Shown piece after piece: positions 10,860-22,666 of a DNA stretch of 64,000 nucleotides. The notes under the pieces were generated by a model. That model saw only the letters and a program-made list of their open reading frames with translations, did not search any database and was not told the DNA's origin. Every line of letters begins with the position of its first letter. Within the stretch, counting starts at the first letter, position 1. The translations under genes and the position numbers were made by a program. Location of the stretch: NCBI GenBank assembly GCA_022478985.1, contig JAKSZP010007903.1, positions 124,001-188,000 of the forward strand, read 5' to 3'. The DNA comes from Massospora cicadina. Taxonomy: Eukaryota > Entomophthoromycota > Entomophthoromycetes > Entomophthorales > Entomophthoraceae.

Positions 10860-12445
10860 GTTGTATACTCAATATCTGGTTCTATGCTCTTCCAGGTAGA
10901 CTTCACAAGCTGCTCTCCTTCTTTAATGGTGTTGATGATCTGGGTTGTCTGAGTGGCTCATGCTAAGTAGGTATATTATTCTGATTCCGTCAATTCCATT
11001 CACTCATAGTTGAGCAGGTATAGACACCGCGCTGAGACTCTTAGAAAGTGGTATTTGCACTGACTAAATTCTCATCTTCATGATTGCCTTACCCTTTGGC
11101 GTGTAGATTCACCAAATTCACATCATTGGTGGTAATCTCATTGGAGGTACATTTTTTTTCTCAGTGGCGTTCATTGGACAGGAGCACCAAAAGTGTTCAG
11201 GAATATGGCAATTGAAACATGTAAATTCTCTTTAAGGCTGTCGTCTCACTGGTAGGAGCCTTACCTCTCTAGGTTTCTTGTTATTGTTGTGAGTGACATA
11301 AACAGCCTTTATTTTTTTTGATGAGGTTTCCTGATGCCTTATATTCCATTTTATAAGTTCCTTGGACATTGAGTAGCCTCCTTGATGGCTTTCAGAAACA
11401 TTAAAGCCTTGATGGCTAGATTCATATCCATATTCAAAGCGGATGAATCCCTAGGGAACTCTGCAGCACCATCCCTGCAGTCAGTAGATCCAAAGTTTCA
11501 GTTGATAATAATTGTTGGGCCTTTAGGTAGTAATGAGCGGCATAGTTAATGACTGGCTTGTTCTTTCCATCCTCATGAACAGAAAGTCTTGTTTCATGTT
11601 ATGGACGTCTTGAACACTTGCAAACTCTAAAAAAATTTTACTTTAGTCTAAGTAATACAGGACATAAACTTGCAATGATTATCTCTTAAGCCTTATGCCT
11701 CATGCAGAATTGAATGTGGTGAGCCTTCTAGAAATCACTTACACTATCCATAATGTTTTTGTGCATCTTAAGGAAACCTGCGGGGGTTCCCTCACCAAGT
11801 GTATACATCATCTTGAAGTAGGGCTTAAAGTTTGGGTTTTTCAATAGGTTTAGCATGCATCATGAGCATTAGTTCAGAAGTTAATTAAGTAGCCAAGGTT
11901 GTTGTCTCTAACTGAGTAACCTCTTAAGATGAGGTAGGGTCTTGATGTGATAAAATCCGCAGTTGAGCTTTCAACTCATCCAGGTTCTTTTCAAAGGTGC
12001 TCAGCATGAAATTAAACTGGTCAAACGATCTTCAAATTATTTCAATGTGTGAATGTTCATTCCATATTGTTCCCAAGGAATAAAATTGATCTTCCATATC
12101 CTTAATGGAAAATAAAAGCTTTTAATATGTATGAAATCCCTTCATCAGTTGGAATGGAGGCAATGAGGGCTCTTATAGCGTTCACCTTGACATGATCAAG
12201 TTGTTTTGTAGATCTGATACTTTTAGTTACAATATTTGAAGTCTCAAATGGATGGTTCCTTCCTATCTCACCAGGAGTTCAGAGGAATCTTCACTGATAC
12301 GCTCCATTTCCTCATCACTAAACTTTTCATGAATAATCTCATTCTCTTCACTCTGGTCTGATGATGTCACCTCAGCTGTGACCACATTCAGATTGTCATC
12401 CCTAGCTTGCATAACTTGGGAGGTCAACTTGCTTTGGAGGTGTTC
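10860..12445 (-). pseudogene. G1 gag with intact CCHC knuckle
   Basis: Gag text is badly broken, but a zinc knuckle at 11178-11219 is complete: CFNCHIPEHFWCSC, with exact CX2CX4HX4C spacing. It is followed by MNATE. Upstream, from 11.3 kb to the 5' LTR, the minus strand gives scattered gag-like runs without a continuous frame. Gag forms the particle and the knuckle packages the RNA. This is the only gypsy knuckle in the window with all four ligands in one unbroken frame. Confidence 0.6.
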
Positions 12446-13610
12446 TGTTCTAAAATATTAGACACCAGGCAACCTTTAAAACTAACATGATCACCCTTAC
12501 TAAATAGATCTTTATCTGATGCTATATAATGTAGCATTGCTCTACTATTTAACTTTTAATCGTTCTAATGGAAGTATTATTATTTATACTCTTAAATCTA
12601 ACTTCATATTTTGGCCTAACACAAGGCTCAATGGAACTTAAACAAACTCTCCTTGGCATTCGCAACAATCCTTGGTGCTCTCCTAAATGAGTGTCATCAT
12701 AAGAAAATAAAAGATTGGTTATTGTATCTTTTTCTCAATTCTTCTGATCTCAGACTAATTAAAAAATTTCTTCATTTAAACCCAAACTAAGTGGAAAAGA
12801 TAAACTCAAGATTCTGTGGTAAAATTTTTTTATTATAGTAGTCAAAGGATTCTTATACTTTAATATAATTTAGGATTTGAAATAAATGAATAATTAAATA
12901 ATTGGGAGTGAATTTTGACAATATTGTAGAGGATTCATGAACCCCAAGTAAATCTCTTTTTGATCTCTACCTTGGTGGTGGCATCCATCTTGCTCAATGC
13001 TTTATTCTGCGAGCTCTATCTCACTGTGGGTATTTTTGAACCAGGATGTTCGCTGCACCTTGTGCTCAATACTCGTTTATGGGTCTGGGATGACAGTACG
13101 TCTTTGGTAATAATTTGTTGCATGATTTAGTCATCTTCTGATATTCTAGTGATTTAATAAATCGCACTAGTTTGATGCACCTCACTTCAAAGTTTTGATT
13201 AACTTTCAAAACTGGCAGGCTTCATTTTTTAGGTATTATTATAATGGAAGGCTCAAATTGCTTCTTTTGGGGTAATTTGGATCATTTAAATCTTTGTTAT
13301 TAGCTGATTGTAATTATTTTGGACCCCTGAAGGTATAGAAGGGGTTAAACTTCATAGAAATCATCAGCATCATTGACATTATCCTCTTATTGTAAACTTC
13401 TTCATTCCTCAGGTACTAATTATTTTTTGATGACTTTATATCAACTAACTGACAAATTTCTTGGACCATCTCAATCTATAAAAGGAAATTAATTTATACC
13501 ATCCGCAACTTGATCTTGAATATCTAATCTTTAAGGTGTATGTATACTAAAGGGGTTCCTCTAGAGGGCAAGTAATTACTCCTCAGTATTTTGTGGTATC
13601 TTCCCTAACA
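12446..13610 (-). repeat. G1 5' LTR
   Basis: Direct repeat partner of 6187-7361. It starts TGTTCTAAAATATTAGACAC in plus orientation and ends TTCCCTAACA. The left boundary is chosen where homology to the other LTR and the TGTT/AACA ends coincide. The sequence just inside (GGAGGTGTTC) holds no recognisable primer-binding site, unlike G2, G3 and G4. Confidence 0.8.
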
Positions 13611-14157
13611 GTAGGCATTGAGATCCGTCAGCAATAGCCATGAGCTTTTAACAGAGTTTGTCATTTTGGCAGGAAGTCTCACCTTATTATACTCCATGAA
13701 GTTGTGAAGGTCAATCCCTTCTTTGAGACACTTTTCCGTTGTTAGATTTGAGGTCCTTACAAGCTGCTTCCACCACGTGATGATTGACAAAAAGCTTCAT
13801 CCATTTAAGGTCATCCTTGGTTCAGACTAGCAGCAGTTCGAAGAGATTTGGCAACTCAATTTGAGTTATTGTAATGAGTAATCTCTTTGTGTTGCAGCAG
13901 AGAACTTGTGCTTGTGCCATATGGCAGCTGTTGTGGGGGTGATGGCCTTCATAAACCACTGGAATGCCATAGAGAAGGGAAACTTCAGGGCTTCATATTA
14001 CTTGATATCGCAGGTGAAGGCGCTTCTGCGTGCAAACATGTCCTTTATGAACTGGCGTGTATTTTTCAGGTGTATTGCATGGTCATTTCCAGCTTATTCC
14101 TGGTTTGCGTTGACAGATTTGGTTCCATCCGCTAAAACCTTTGGCTTTTTATGCTGA
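13605..14157. other. Unrecognised open frames beside G1
   Basis: A plus-strand frame at 13906-14157 (83 codons) reads like protein, with aromatic-rich text NWRVFFRCIAWSFPAYSWFA and a terminal FGFLC. A minus-strand frame at 13605-13790 has WWKQLVRTSNLTTEKC and starts inside the LTR boundary. I recognise no domain in either. The plus frame is preceded by TTGTGTTGCAG, which could be an intron acceptor, but no donor was identified. They may be a remnant of an older element or of a gene into which G1 inserted. Confidence 0.25.
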
Positions 14158-15324
14158 TTGTTATTTGTTGATTATACAACAAATTCAATACTGATTCAAA
14201 TGTGATGATTAATTCATTGAATTTTTGGCCCAAAGAGCTGGTAATCAAGTGGTGGGATCATTTATAAGCTGGGCAGTTTCAATTTTTTTAAATTTGGTTT
14301 TAGTCCACAACAAGCTATTTTTGTAAGTCTGGTGTAAACATTTACCTTTATTGGAATAAAACTTAAGTTGTTCACTTCTATACATGTAATGCTCCCACAG
14401 TAGTGTTTTTGGCAGTATTACTAAAGTTTGAAATGCTGTTTCAGGATCACGTTGCTCTTAGCGTCCTGCCATTTGGCACTCTAGCGGCTTCTTTTAAGTT
14501 AGTAATGGGGGAAGGGGATGCTGACTCTGCCATAGCAGTTTCAGTGTTTTTCCCTGTCGTATAATGGTTTTTATTGTCAGGTTAATACCATTAATTCATT
14601 TTAAAAAATTTTCTCTGCATCAATTTTGGTGTTGGATGACAAGTATTTTAGTTTAGCTCAGGTCTCATTATTGATAACCTTAAGGCTAAATATGGTGGGC
14701 AGCCAATGTCAGATGTATGATATATATGATGGAGTACTCTTAATTAAAAAATATAATTTGTTATGATGGGCCATTTATTTCTATGAGCTAAGCTCTTCTG
14801 GGCAATGATTTCTACTTAAATCTCATTGATTGGTTTGCAATTTTACTGCTCTATAGATGCAGTAGGTCACTAATTGATAAGCCGCTCTTTCTAAATACAT
14901 TTCTTGGTCAATTTTTTAAATCAAAAGTGAAGATTAGGTGAAAGAGGGGCACCACTGCTATTTTATATGGCATGTACTGCTCCTCAATTGTACTGGGACT
15001 TCCAATCTGGTGCTTAAGATTCACAGTTTGCTTTCTTAAAATGGGCCAAGGAAGTTCCAATTTGACTTTAAGCCTCATTTATCACATAACTTAAATTATA
15101 TTAAAATATCTTAACCCAATTCTTATAGTTTTTATAGTCAGAAAGCTTAGCTCTAAAGTTAAATAAAGAATAAGAAACAGTGAAGGCCTCAACTTTTATC
15201 ATTATACTTATTTGTAACAATAAATTTTAGTTATAATTATTGAATATCTCAGAAACAAAAATTCATCTTTAGGCAATCTATAATTAGACTATTAAGTAAA
15301 AAATTTTCTGATAATTCAATAATT
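14158..15324. other. AT-rich interval without recognisable features
   Basis: No coding motif, repeat partner or RNA gene was seen in this stretch. Short purine- or pyrimidine-rich runs occur but nothing structured. Confidence 0.4.
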
Positions 15325-15340
15325 TATTAAGTTTGGGGAA
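15325..15340. repeat. SINE target-site duplication, left copy
   Basis: TATTAAGTTTGGGGAA is identical to 15625-15640. The next base outward differs between the copies (T and A), so the repeat is exactly 16 bp. Confidence 0.85.
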
Positions 15341-15624
15341 GGGGAAGATATCCCATTGGTAGAATAAGGACCTCTACCGCTGCCTCCCCAAGTTCAATTC
15401 TGGCTCAGGAACTTTGGGTAGGGGACAAGTCTGACTGTGTTGGTGTTGCACACCAATGCCCAGAACTGAGATAGCAAATGTAAAGGCGGTCTATGGAGTT
15501 CCTGGCCTATCAAACACCGCACATGGAGGTTTTCTGGTTTTTATCCTTTTCCCATTCATTTGATTTCCCAATAATCGGTGAAGTATCATCCCCAGGTATG
15601 TCCACCTCAAATTAAAATAGAAGA
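15341..15624 (+). mobile_element. tRNA-derived SINE
   Basis: A 284-bp body is bracketed by a perfect 16-bp direct repeat (TATTAAGTTTGGGGAA at 15325-15340 and 15625-15640). Its first 70 bases look like a tRNA. A box A-like stretch (TATCCCATTGG, 15349-15359, followed by TAGAA) and a box B-like stretch (AGTTCAATTCT, 15391-15401) are spaced as in the internal RNA polymerase III promoter. The D-arm text ATTGGTAGAA resembles tRNA-Gly-like SINE heads, though the source tRNA is not certain. The remaining 200 bp are tRNA-unrelated and end in a short A-rich tail (CAAATTAAAATAGAAGA). SINEs are copied by a partner LINE. Confidence 0.8.
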
Positions 15625-15640
15625 TATTAAGTTTGGGGAA
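15625..15640. repeat. SINE target-site duplication, right copy
   Basis: Identical 16-bp partner of 15325-15340, directly after the A-rich SINE tail. The lack of any mismatch implies a relatively recent insertion compared with the surrounding decayed elements. Confidence 0.85.
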
Positions 15641-16474
15641 TTCTTATTATAAACATTGATAATAAAAACTTAAATTTAGGTTTTAGTTACATATTATAAG
15701 AAACTAAAAATTTTAAGTATAATAAAGTATAGAGTTGATATGGATTTTAGGGGTTAATAATTAAACGTATTGCCTTAAAAATTTACCTTTGATCTTAGAA
15801 CTTACTATAGTTGTAGTGAACTAGATTTGCCTTTATTCTTTCTAGAAACTCTAAGTTAAACTTAATTCATGTTAAAAAACAATGAAAAAAGAATGCCTGG
15901 ATTGGCTAGTATTTGTTTATAAGCTTTACACTAAGTTTAGTGATTTACTAACTAATTCTTAAATTTTTGCTAGAGCCTTCATACTATTAAGACAAACTTT
16001 CAATAAGGTTTAGAGCATGGGGATACATTACATAAGTTGTATTTACTATTGAAGTGACAGATATAGGTTGCTTTATTTTTTATACTAGTTACAGTGCAGT
16101 AGCAATTCTTAGTATAATGTTCTTAATGTTATATCACATTAATTTACTCCTCTTGGCTTATATTGTTGATTATGAAGGCAGATAAAACTCATATATGTTT
16201 TAATGTTACATGAAAGATATTTATATAAAATATTTATGTTATATTATATAATAAAGCCTTTTAGCAATTTTATAATGCCACAATAAAAATTTACAATATT
16301 ATGTGACAAAGCTATTTATATCTCAATATACAATTTTATAAAAATCCATAAGAGGAACATAACATTTAAATTATTGTGTTTCAATGAAAAAGATAAAAGT
16401 TGTTTGGTTTTGCAAGTCTGAACTAGATCCATAACTTGACTTAAATTGTAAATTTTTTATCCAATAACATTTAG
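15641..16474. other. AT-rich interval without recognisable features
   Basis: No coding or repeat signal was recognised between the SINE and ORF-family copy 1. Confidence 0.4.
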
Positions 16475-18410
16475 GGTTATAATTCTCTTTCTTCCCACAT
16501 GACATCAATTTTAGAGAAATTTTGAAAAAGAAACTGATTTTCCACCATCGCCTCACCACACCAATTTCCAAATTTATGTCCTCAGATCCACCACCTGCTT
16601 CCCCAGTAGGGGGCAGCAATGCTCCACCCGCTAGCATTTACTGCCCAGCAGGCAAACATGTGCAGACTGTCTCATCCAGTCCACCAAATACATCCAACCA
16701 CTATGTCCTTCTACATGTTCTAGCACTGCACCTTGCATGAGCCCACCTAGCCTGCCCCCACCCCCTATCCCTACCCAATCCAATATTTGCTTTTGCCTCC
16801 ATTTCAAAAACGTCTCTTCCCATATGCTGACAAACCAATAATTGATCTAGCAATGGAAACCTTTGCACCAGCAGGGTTTATCAACTTCCACACTTACTAG
16901 GGGTATTTTGCTATTGGTTTCTCACTGAAGAGGACGCAGCTGCAGCAGCAGCTACGCCAAGAATATAAAAAAACAACCCCATAGCCACCACCCAAACACG
17001 CCTCCCAGATGATACCACATTTGAGGTAACCTTTGCAAACCTCCCCTCACACCTTCCCCATCAAACAATTTATGAGAAGTTGATGTTGGTCTGTCCACTT
17101 ATGGCAAAAACCCTATCCTCCAATTCATTGTCTCAAGTGGTGCTGAACGCCTTGTGGCACCTTGGGCAATGGCCACCATTACTCCCCCACCAGCTGAACA
17201 TGGCCCAGCACATCCCGCTGTATGCCTATATCCCATCCACACCTGACCATTTATTTAGGGCCCACAATGACAGCAGTCGCATAATTTGCCCCCTCTGCTA
17301 TTAATTGGGCCATATGAAACAATCATGTCAATATAATTTACACCCTGCAAACACAGCCAAATCCACCCATGAGGCCACATCAACAGCGTTCAAGTGACAA
17401 TTTTTACTTCCCACCCCCACAGACCATGTACTTGAATCAGAAGCAAAATTTAGCACCTCAAACCCAATCTGGCCAACGCACACTCATGACAACTAATTGG
17501 GTTCAGGCTTGGACCAATGTTCAATCCAAAAATCTCTCACCCCAAAATTTACCCAACCAAATTCACCTACCATAATATCTTCCCAAATCAACCAAAATCC
17601 CTGAAACATATTGGAGAAGTGACCAAAGCTGTTGAAATTATCCCACCACTGAGTTATCCAATTGATTTAGTACCTTATCTGAAAACAGAATTATGCCCCA
17701 GACCTGAGCAACTGATATGTCCCCAAACCCAAAGCCACCTTTTACAAAAGTGACCACCATCTTGCCAAGGTCACAGTGGCCTCACCCAATAATCCCTATT
17801 CTCACAAACTGTATGCAAAATCTGTCACACAATTTAAAAAAGGTGTGAACCCCCCTTATTCCCCTCAATTTTCCTCCTACAGCAAAAGAAAAAAAATCCA
17901 ACGCCTCTACAAAACTGCCACCACCGCTGTCAAGCATGTCGCTGAACTGGAAGATTTTTCCCCATCTACATGCACCACAAGAGCCAATACTAAAAAATTA
18001 GAACAGCTTCTTGACGCCCACATTCAAGCTGAATACCATGCTGCCAAACTCATATAGTCTTTGATTCAGTCCCAAATTGTCAATCTCAACAACTATCTAC
18101 TCCACCCTGACCCTCATCCTTTAGATGCCCCAACCCCCTTGCTCTCAGCATTGATCCACCTCTACAATGCTGAGCCTGATGATGATCCACCCAATCCCCC
18201 CTCCCCCTCTGCCATGATGGGATAAGCAGCTCACTGCTATGCCAACTGGTAGGTAATATTTCTCATTTCTTTTTGTGTCTCACTGCCCAAAAAGGGCGGT
18301 TGATTCATGGTTTTTTTTATTTTTTTTGGTTGGTTTAGTTTTGAAGATTTTAGGTTCAGTATTGTCCATTCCCTGATCAGCTTACCTTGGTTAAATAAAT
18401 AAACATCTAG
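16475..18410 (+). pseudogene. ORF-family copy 1 (zinc-knuckle protein, unknown family), decayed
   Basis: One of three copies (others 56046-58030 and 60531-62465). Readable blocks in order are: PASPVGGSNAPPASIYCPAG and a PPNTS..Y segment (16.58-16.74 kb); a GFINF..LLGVF-like segment (16.87-16.95 kb); FANLPSHLPHQTIYEKL (about 17.03-17.08 kb); IPSTPDHLFRAHNDSSR and a knuckle CPLCY*LGHMKQSC (17.23-17.33 kb, one stop inside); a Pro/Gln/Asn-rich segment (17.37-17.75 kb); and a basic, helical C-terminal block ending DAPTPLLSAL plus an acidic-proline tail (17.8-18.22 kb). The 3' end AATGTCCATTCCCTGATCAG, then TTAAATAAATAAA, is shared by all copies. The knuckle plus preceding GLPxxLP-type segment resembles LINE ORF1/gag layouts. 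No RT is attached. Confidence 0.6.
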
Positions 18411-19202
18411 GGTTAGGTTTGTTTTTATAACATACAAGTTTTTTGCTAGAGTAGATATATATATAAACGTAAAGGCATGAATTTAATCTTACTAAGCGCC
18501 ATAGTAAAGATCTTAATGTAGCCTTAGCCTATCATATATGTGCAAAAGTGGGATCTATTATTTTTATCAGTTACTGTTATAGACTTGCTCCACTTCCCTT
18601 ATAGAGTAGCATATATTGTTTCAAGGTTGAGCTTAATTATAATACTAATTAATAAAACAAACTGCAATATATATGAGCTTATAAAACACTTCTGATCAAA
18701 GCATAATAGTATAGGGTCACTAGATAAGTAACTCATTAATCCAATTTATTGTTACATTTATAAGCACATTGCTATAGACTGCCTACTGCAATTTAATAAT
18801 TTCCACTACTTATAGAATACTATTATAAGCTATATGAATATTTGCATATATTATAAATCTAATTAATCATAGTTTTGATAATCAAACTCTAATTTGTCTA
18901 TGAGTATAATAAGATACATATCACATTAGTATATAGATTGATTTAATTAATACTTTACCAAATCTTTATTCTTTATTAATTTATAAAAATGATAAATTTT
19001 TCAAAATACCCTGGATTTATGTGGTGATATACAATAGTACCCCATATATTTTATGATGCTTATATAATAGCAAAATATTCTTACTAAGTTACTAGAAAAA
19101 ACACTAGACCAAGTTATTATTCTACCTTTATTTGTCAATTTTTGCGTTCACATTACATGTTATTTCTTATAACTTGTCTATAGAGAATCTTTAAATCTGT
19201 CA
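18411..19202. other. AT-rich interval without recognisable features
   Basis: The interval is strongly AT-rich with many short TATA-like runs. No coding motif or repeat partner was seen. Confidence 0.4.
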
Positions 19203-19890
19203 GAAGTAGTTATAGTTGGGCTTTGCCCTTGCAAGAATGAAGCCCCAACTTGAGGCTTTTAGAATACTTATAACTTTGCAATGATCCCAGCCATTATTAT
19301 TTATGAATTCATTGATTAGTGCGTCATTGGCTTGATGCTAAAAATCATCATTGGTAAAACTCATGTAAACAAGAAAATTTTATCAAACACGCTAAATTTG
19401 AAAGCCAAAAATAATTTGGGATTTTAGCCTTTCAGAGAAATCACTGACTGATAAGATAAGGCAATTACTCCATCTAAACTATTATCTCAAGATGTGAGGG
19501 ACAAGACCCTATTCATAATTTTATTTCACCAGTCAATGACCTCATACCATCAATAACACAATCACTATCTGTTATTTAATATCAGATACTATACCGCTTG
19601 TTTGACAAATTAGCAATTACACAGGGTGGACTAGGGAAAATTTTTGCTGATTCTTGAACAAAATGAGATAGTAAATCCTGATCTAAACTTAGCTCCAAAC
19701 TGAACTGTGCTCCACATTTACTAGATTTTTGAGTTTATTCCTTACTCCAAGCATAGAGCGCTCCTAATTTTTTATAATTTTATTTTTTCTTTTTATTTCA
19801 TCTAGTACCAGACTTTTTACCAAAAATCTTTTCTCAAATATTTTAAATAACAAATGAAAAGTTATCTTGAGAACTTTTTCCTCTCTATCA
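19203..19890 (+). repeat. Diverged direct repeat R, left copy (probable old LTR)
   Basis: Colinear with 31681-32380 in the same orientation. Shared anchors include GCTTTGCCCT near the start, CACTGACTGATAAG, TCTGTTATTT, AACTGTG/GACTGTG and AACATAGAG/AGCATAGAG near the end. Length (about 690 bp), orientation and position on both sides of a nested element suggest the two LTRs of an older retrotransposon. Terminal dinucleotides and a primer site are too eroded to prove it. Two independent solo LTRs are the alternative. Confidence 0.5.
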
Positions 19891-20459
19891 GGATACACTA
19901 TATTATAATAATTTAATAATATATCTATGAACTGCTGAACATCCCTTTAGTAAACCGTGTCCAAGAAGATATTTAATGTTATATGCTCCAAAGGAATTAC
20001 TCAAACAGTGATTTATGCTACCAGCAACAGGGCTTTAAGTAAAGTGCGCTTCTCAATATAGAGGCCCTTCTGGGACGTACCAAATACTTTGATACTCCTA
20101 ATATTAACATGTATGGATATTGACAACTTTAAGGTTCCTACTATTTTAAACATCGGAAAAGACTAAAACGTTCCATAATATGATAGTCTGAATTCCTCAA
20201 AAATTAAACAAGCTCATTTATGGCTTACAATGTTATTAGCCATTATACAGTTTCTCACATCTGGGCACACTTATATAAATTTACTAAGGAAATGATAATT
20301 ATGCTTTCCAGGGAGGTTTTTTTAAAGCCTTAGATTACTATGGGAGAATAAAGAAATTAATGACCTGCAATTGATAAAACAAATCTAGGACACTTTGAGA
20401 ATAATACAATGTGTTTTAAATCACTCATAAGTCCTGGAATAAACCCCTGCACCTTAGAA

Positions 20460-20830
20460 GGGAAGAACACCTTTTTAGGACCAAGAAGGGTGCAAAACAG
20501 GCTGCTCACCCCCTCACCAACTAGGGCGATTTAGCCCATGTGGTTGATGAAAGGTGGGTGATGGACTACCCCCTAAAGGGTGTTTCTTTACCCCCTCTTC
20601 TTACCACCAAAGAGTTGGCAAAGAAGATTGAGGGGTGTGTCTGGAGGTGGTTGTGGCCAGGAGCCATTTACAGCAGGGTGTTTGCAGCCTCCCATCATGC
20701 CAGGAAACATCCTTACCTAGTTTGAGTTTGGCTAATACAAGTAAGTCAATACTAAGAAAAGTTAAATTTTTTAAAAACTCTCAGATTCAGATTTGCCCTC
20801 CAGCCTTCCACCATAACTAGTAAAGGTGAG
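20460..20830. other. GC-richer segment with unrecognised plus-strand frame
   Basis: This segment stands out from the AT-rich neighbourhood. A plus-strand frame at 20540-20725 reads LLTTKELAKKIEGCVWRWLW and then a short run to a stop. I recognise no family. It lies inside the interval bounded by repeat R and could be a remnant of that element's internal region. Confidence 0.25.
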
Positions 20831-21213
20831 TTCACCCCAACAGGTTGGGCATGCCAAACCCATTTGATTCAAAATGGGACTTCCCCTAATTTCTCTGGCC
20901 TTAAGAGCCTCTGTTGGCCATCACGTGTATTGTCATCAGCTTGTGAGGCAGAAGTGTACCAATTTTTCTTGTAGAAAGTTGATACTGATCTATCCAGTCA
21001 GGCCAGACCCAAATCAGCATCAGTAGCTGTTTAGTATATCATCCGCTGGATTTGAGCGAAATTGGGCCTACTGAGGTTCATGCACACTTTCCTTATTCAC
21101 CAAGCACATACCTCTTAAAACAACAGGTCCCAACAGGCGCTATTACCAGTCTGCTTCCCTTTACTTTAAATAAACAACAGCTTGCCAAATATATTAAGTT
21201 TAAACTATTCTTG

Positions 21214-21787
21214 TCATAAATTTAACATGAATCTTTCAGTTGCAAAGTTCCCCGTTATACATATTAATGTTCCATAGTAACCATTATAACAACGCTGTTG
21301 CCTTCCCTGCTGGAGTGGGGGTACTAGAATGGGGCCATTTGAATTTGTATGCCTTTTTTTGGATACCTTGAGGCGCCTTGATCTTACCCTGCTCTTTAAA
21401 GTGCTTCTCATTCAGTTCACCAAAATTTTGCACCACCTATGTGAGTGCTGCTGTCCCTGATACTCAAGCTTTTACCACCCCTCGTGCAGTGTCCAAACCA
21501 GCTGCTACCTTAAGATCTTCTGCAGTGACTGCTGCCTTCATGTGGCTTCTTTTGGGTGCATTAATCACGTTCATTGTGCATCGCCGACCCTCCATTCTCT
21601 TACTTCCAATCAGATACAAAATTTTCTGGGAGTCTATACCTCTGATATTCTGGCTTGAGCTTTGGTGAATACTCACCCAGAATGACAGTAAAGTATTACT
21701 TTTGTTTATCTGTTGCCATGGCACCAATTTAAGGAGCGACAAGAACATCCACACAATTAAAAATGTAATTGGCTCATTAAGCAACAT
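21214..21787 (-). pseudogene. Unrecognised broken ORF left of G2
   Basis: The minus-strand frame 21464-21787 continues past a stop through 21378-21430 to 21214. It gives a plausible helical protein of more than 150 codons with runs such as APKRSHMKAAVTAEDLKVAA, NFGELNEKHFKEQGK and PQGIQKKAYKFKWPHSSTP. The composition (Ala/Lys/Glu-rich, few Cys) looks coding rather than random. No domain is recognised and no start can be fixed. It ends 150 bp before the G2 LTR, within the span of repeat R, so a transposon gag remnant is possible. Confidence 0.35.
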
Positions 21788-21935
21788 TTAAAATTACTTG
21801 TTGACATTGATGTGCCTATTAAGCACTGTAAAAACAGACCACTAAAAGACCTCTTCTTTTCAGAAGGTTTACAAGAGAAAGCTAAACTTAATGCCATACT
21901 TTAGCAAAGATAGTTTTACCCTTACTGTTTACTAT

Positions 21936-22651
21936 TATCAAATCTAGCGGGGGTTAACACTTGCTGGTGCTACTTTGCACAGGATTCAACAATATAGCAG
22001 AAACAAGAGTATAATAATTATGATCAGCTTTTGTAAAAGCAGGAAAATTTATTGCCTCTGGTGGAATAGAATGAGATAAAATAATATACTAAAGAAACAA
22101 GTTTTTGATTTTTATATGTTTTTATTAGTGATATAGCGGGAGAAAAAGATTCCTATTCATAAGTTGATACTTAGTATTTAAGATGTTGATGTTCAAAGTT
22201 TGGATTACTCAGTAAAGTCCAAATTAGGGAATATTGAGTTTTGATCTATTGGATCTCGGAAAACTCACTTCAATTTGATGAGATGGCCGATGGAGGCAGG
22301 TAAGATTAGTCCGTGTGGTAAGGTTTTGATATATTATACCAATCAGTGGGCTGGAAATTTTTGCCCTTTGTTGGACCCCCTCTGAACCTATAAAAGGGAC
22401 CAGTCTCCGTGGTGTAGGCCATACTAAATTAAAAAGGTGCCCTGGAGAGGAGCTTCTGATGAGCTCCCCAGATTCAGCTGATGATTTCGGGCAATCTGAC
22501 TGCCCAAACTCATTTTATTGCCTGAGTATTAATAGAAATGTTACCCTAATTTTAGGGTTCCACCAAGGATTGACCTGGATCTTTTGGCCGATAATTTTAA
22601 ATTTTCTTTGAACCACTCCTATCAATACATCAGACTTGTAATTGTCTGATA
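21936..22651 (-). repeat. G2 3' LTR
   Basis: Direct repeat of 28819-29542. Long shared anchors include CATAAGTTGATACTTAGTAT, CTCCGTGTGGTAAGGTTTTG/GTCCGTGTGGTAAGG, CCTGGAGAGGAGC and GCCTGAGTATTAATAGAA. Both terminal dinucleotides are TA (plus strand TATCAAATC at the left, GTCTGATA at the right). Confidence 0.9.
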
Positions 22652-22666
22652 TTATCCCCTTTCAAG
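22652..22666 (-). promoter_or_regulatory. G2 polypurine tract
   Basis: The minus strand reads CTTGAAAGGGGATAA immediately before the 3' LTR start, a clean purine run in the position required for plus-strand priming. Confidence 0.7.

Larger units (their letters stand above)
6187..13610 (-). mobile_element. G1: full-length but decayed Ty3/gypsy-type LTR retrotransposon
   Basis: Two direct repeats of about 1.17 kb (6187-7361 and 12446-13610) enclose 5.1 kb whose minus strand reads gag, protease, reverse transcriptase, RNase H, integrase. RT-RNaseH before integrase defines the Ty3/gypsy order. Both LTRs start TGTT and end AACA when read in element orientation. A purine-rich tract lies against the 3' LTR. 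Many stops and frameshifts and a lost RT catalytic pair mean the copy is dead. No matching 5-bp target duplication is visible (flanks GGTTT and GTAGG) and no primer-binding site is recognised. LTR divergence is clearly higher than in G4. Confidence 0.85.

Noticed and set aside
12430..12446. G1 primer-binding site of the G2/G3/G4 type
   Set aside because: The minus strand next to the G1 5' LTR reads GAACACCTCC, which slightly resembles the tRNA strand and not its complement. Orientation is wrong and the similarity is short.
15341..15412. Possible functional tRNA gene
   Set aside because: Box A-like and box B-like stretches are present, but the acceptor stem does not pair cleanly, no CCA-adjacent end is evident and the sequence continues into a non-tRNA body flanked by a 16-bp duplication. 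A SINE explains it better.
21378..21668. Plus-strand 96-codon ORF as a gene
   Set aside because: It lies opposite the more protein-like minus-strand frame at 21214-21787 and has no recognisable motif; it is most likely a shadow.
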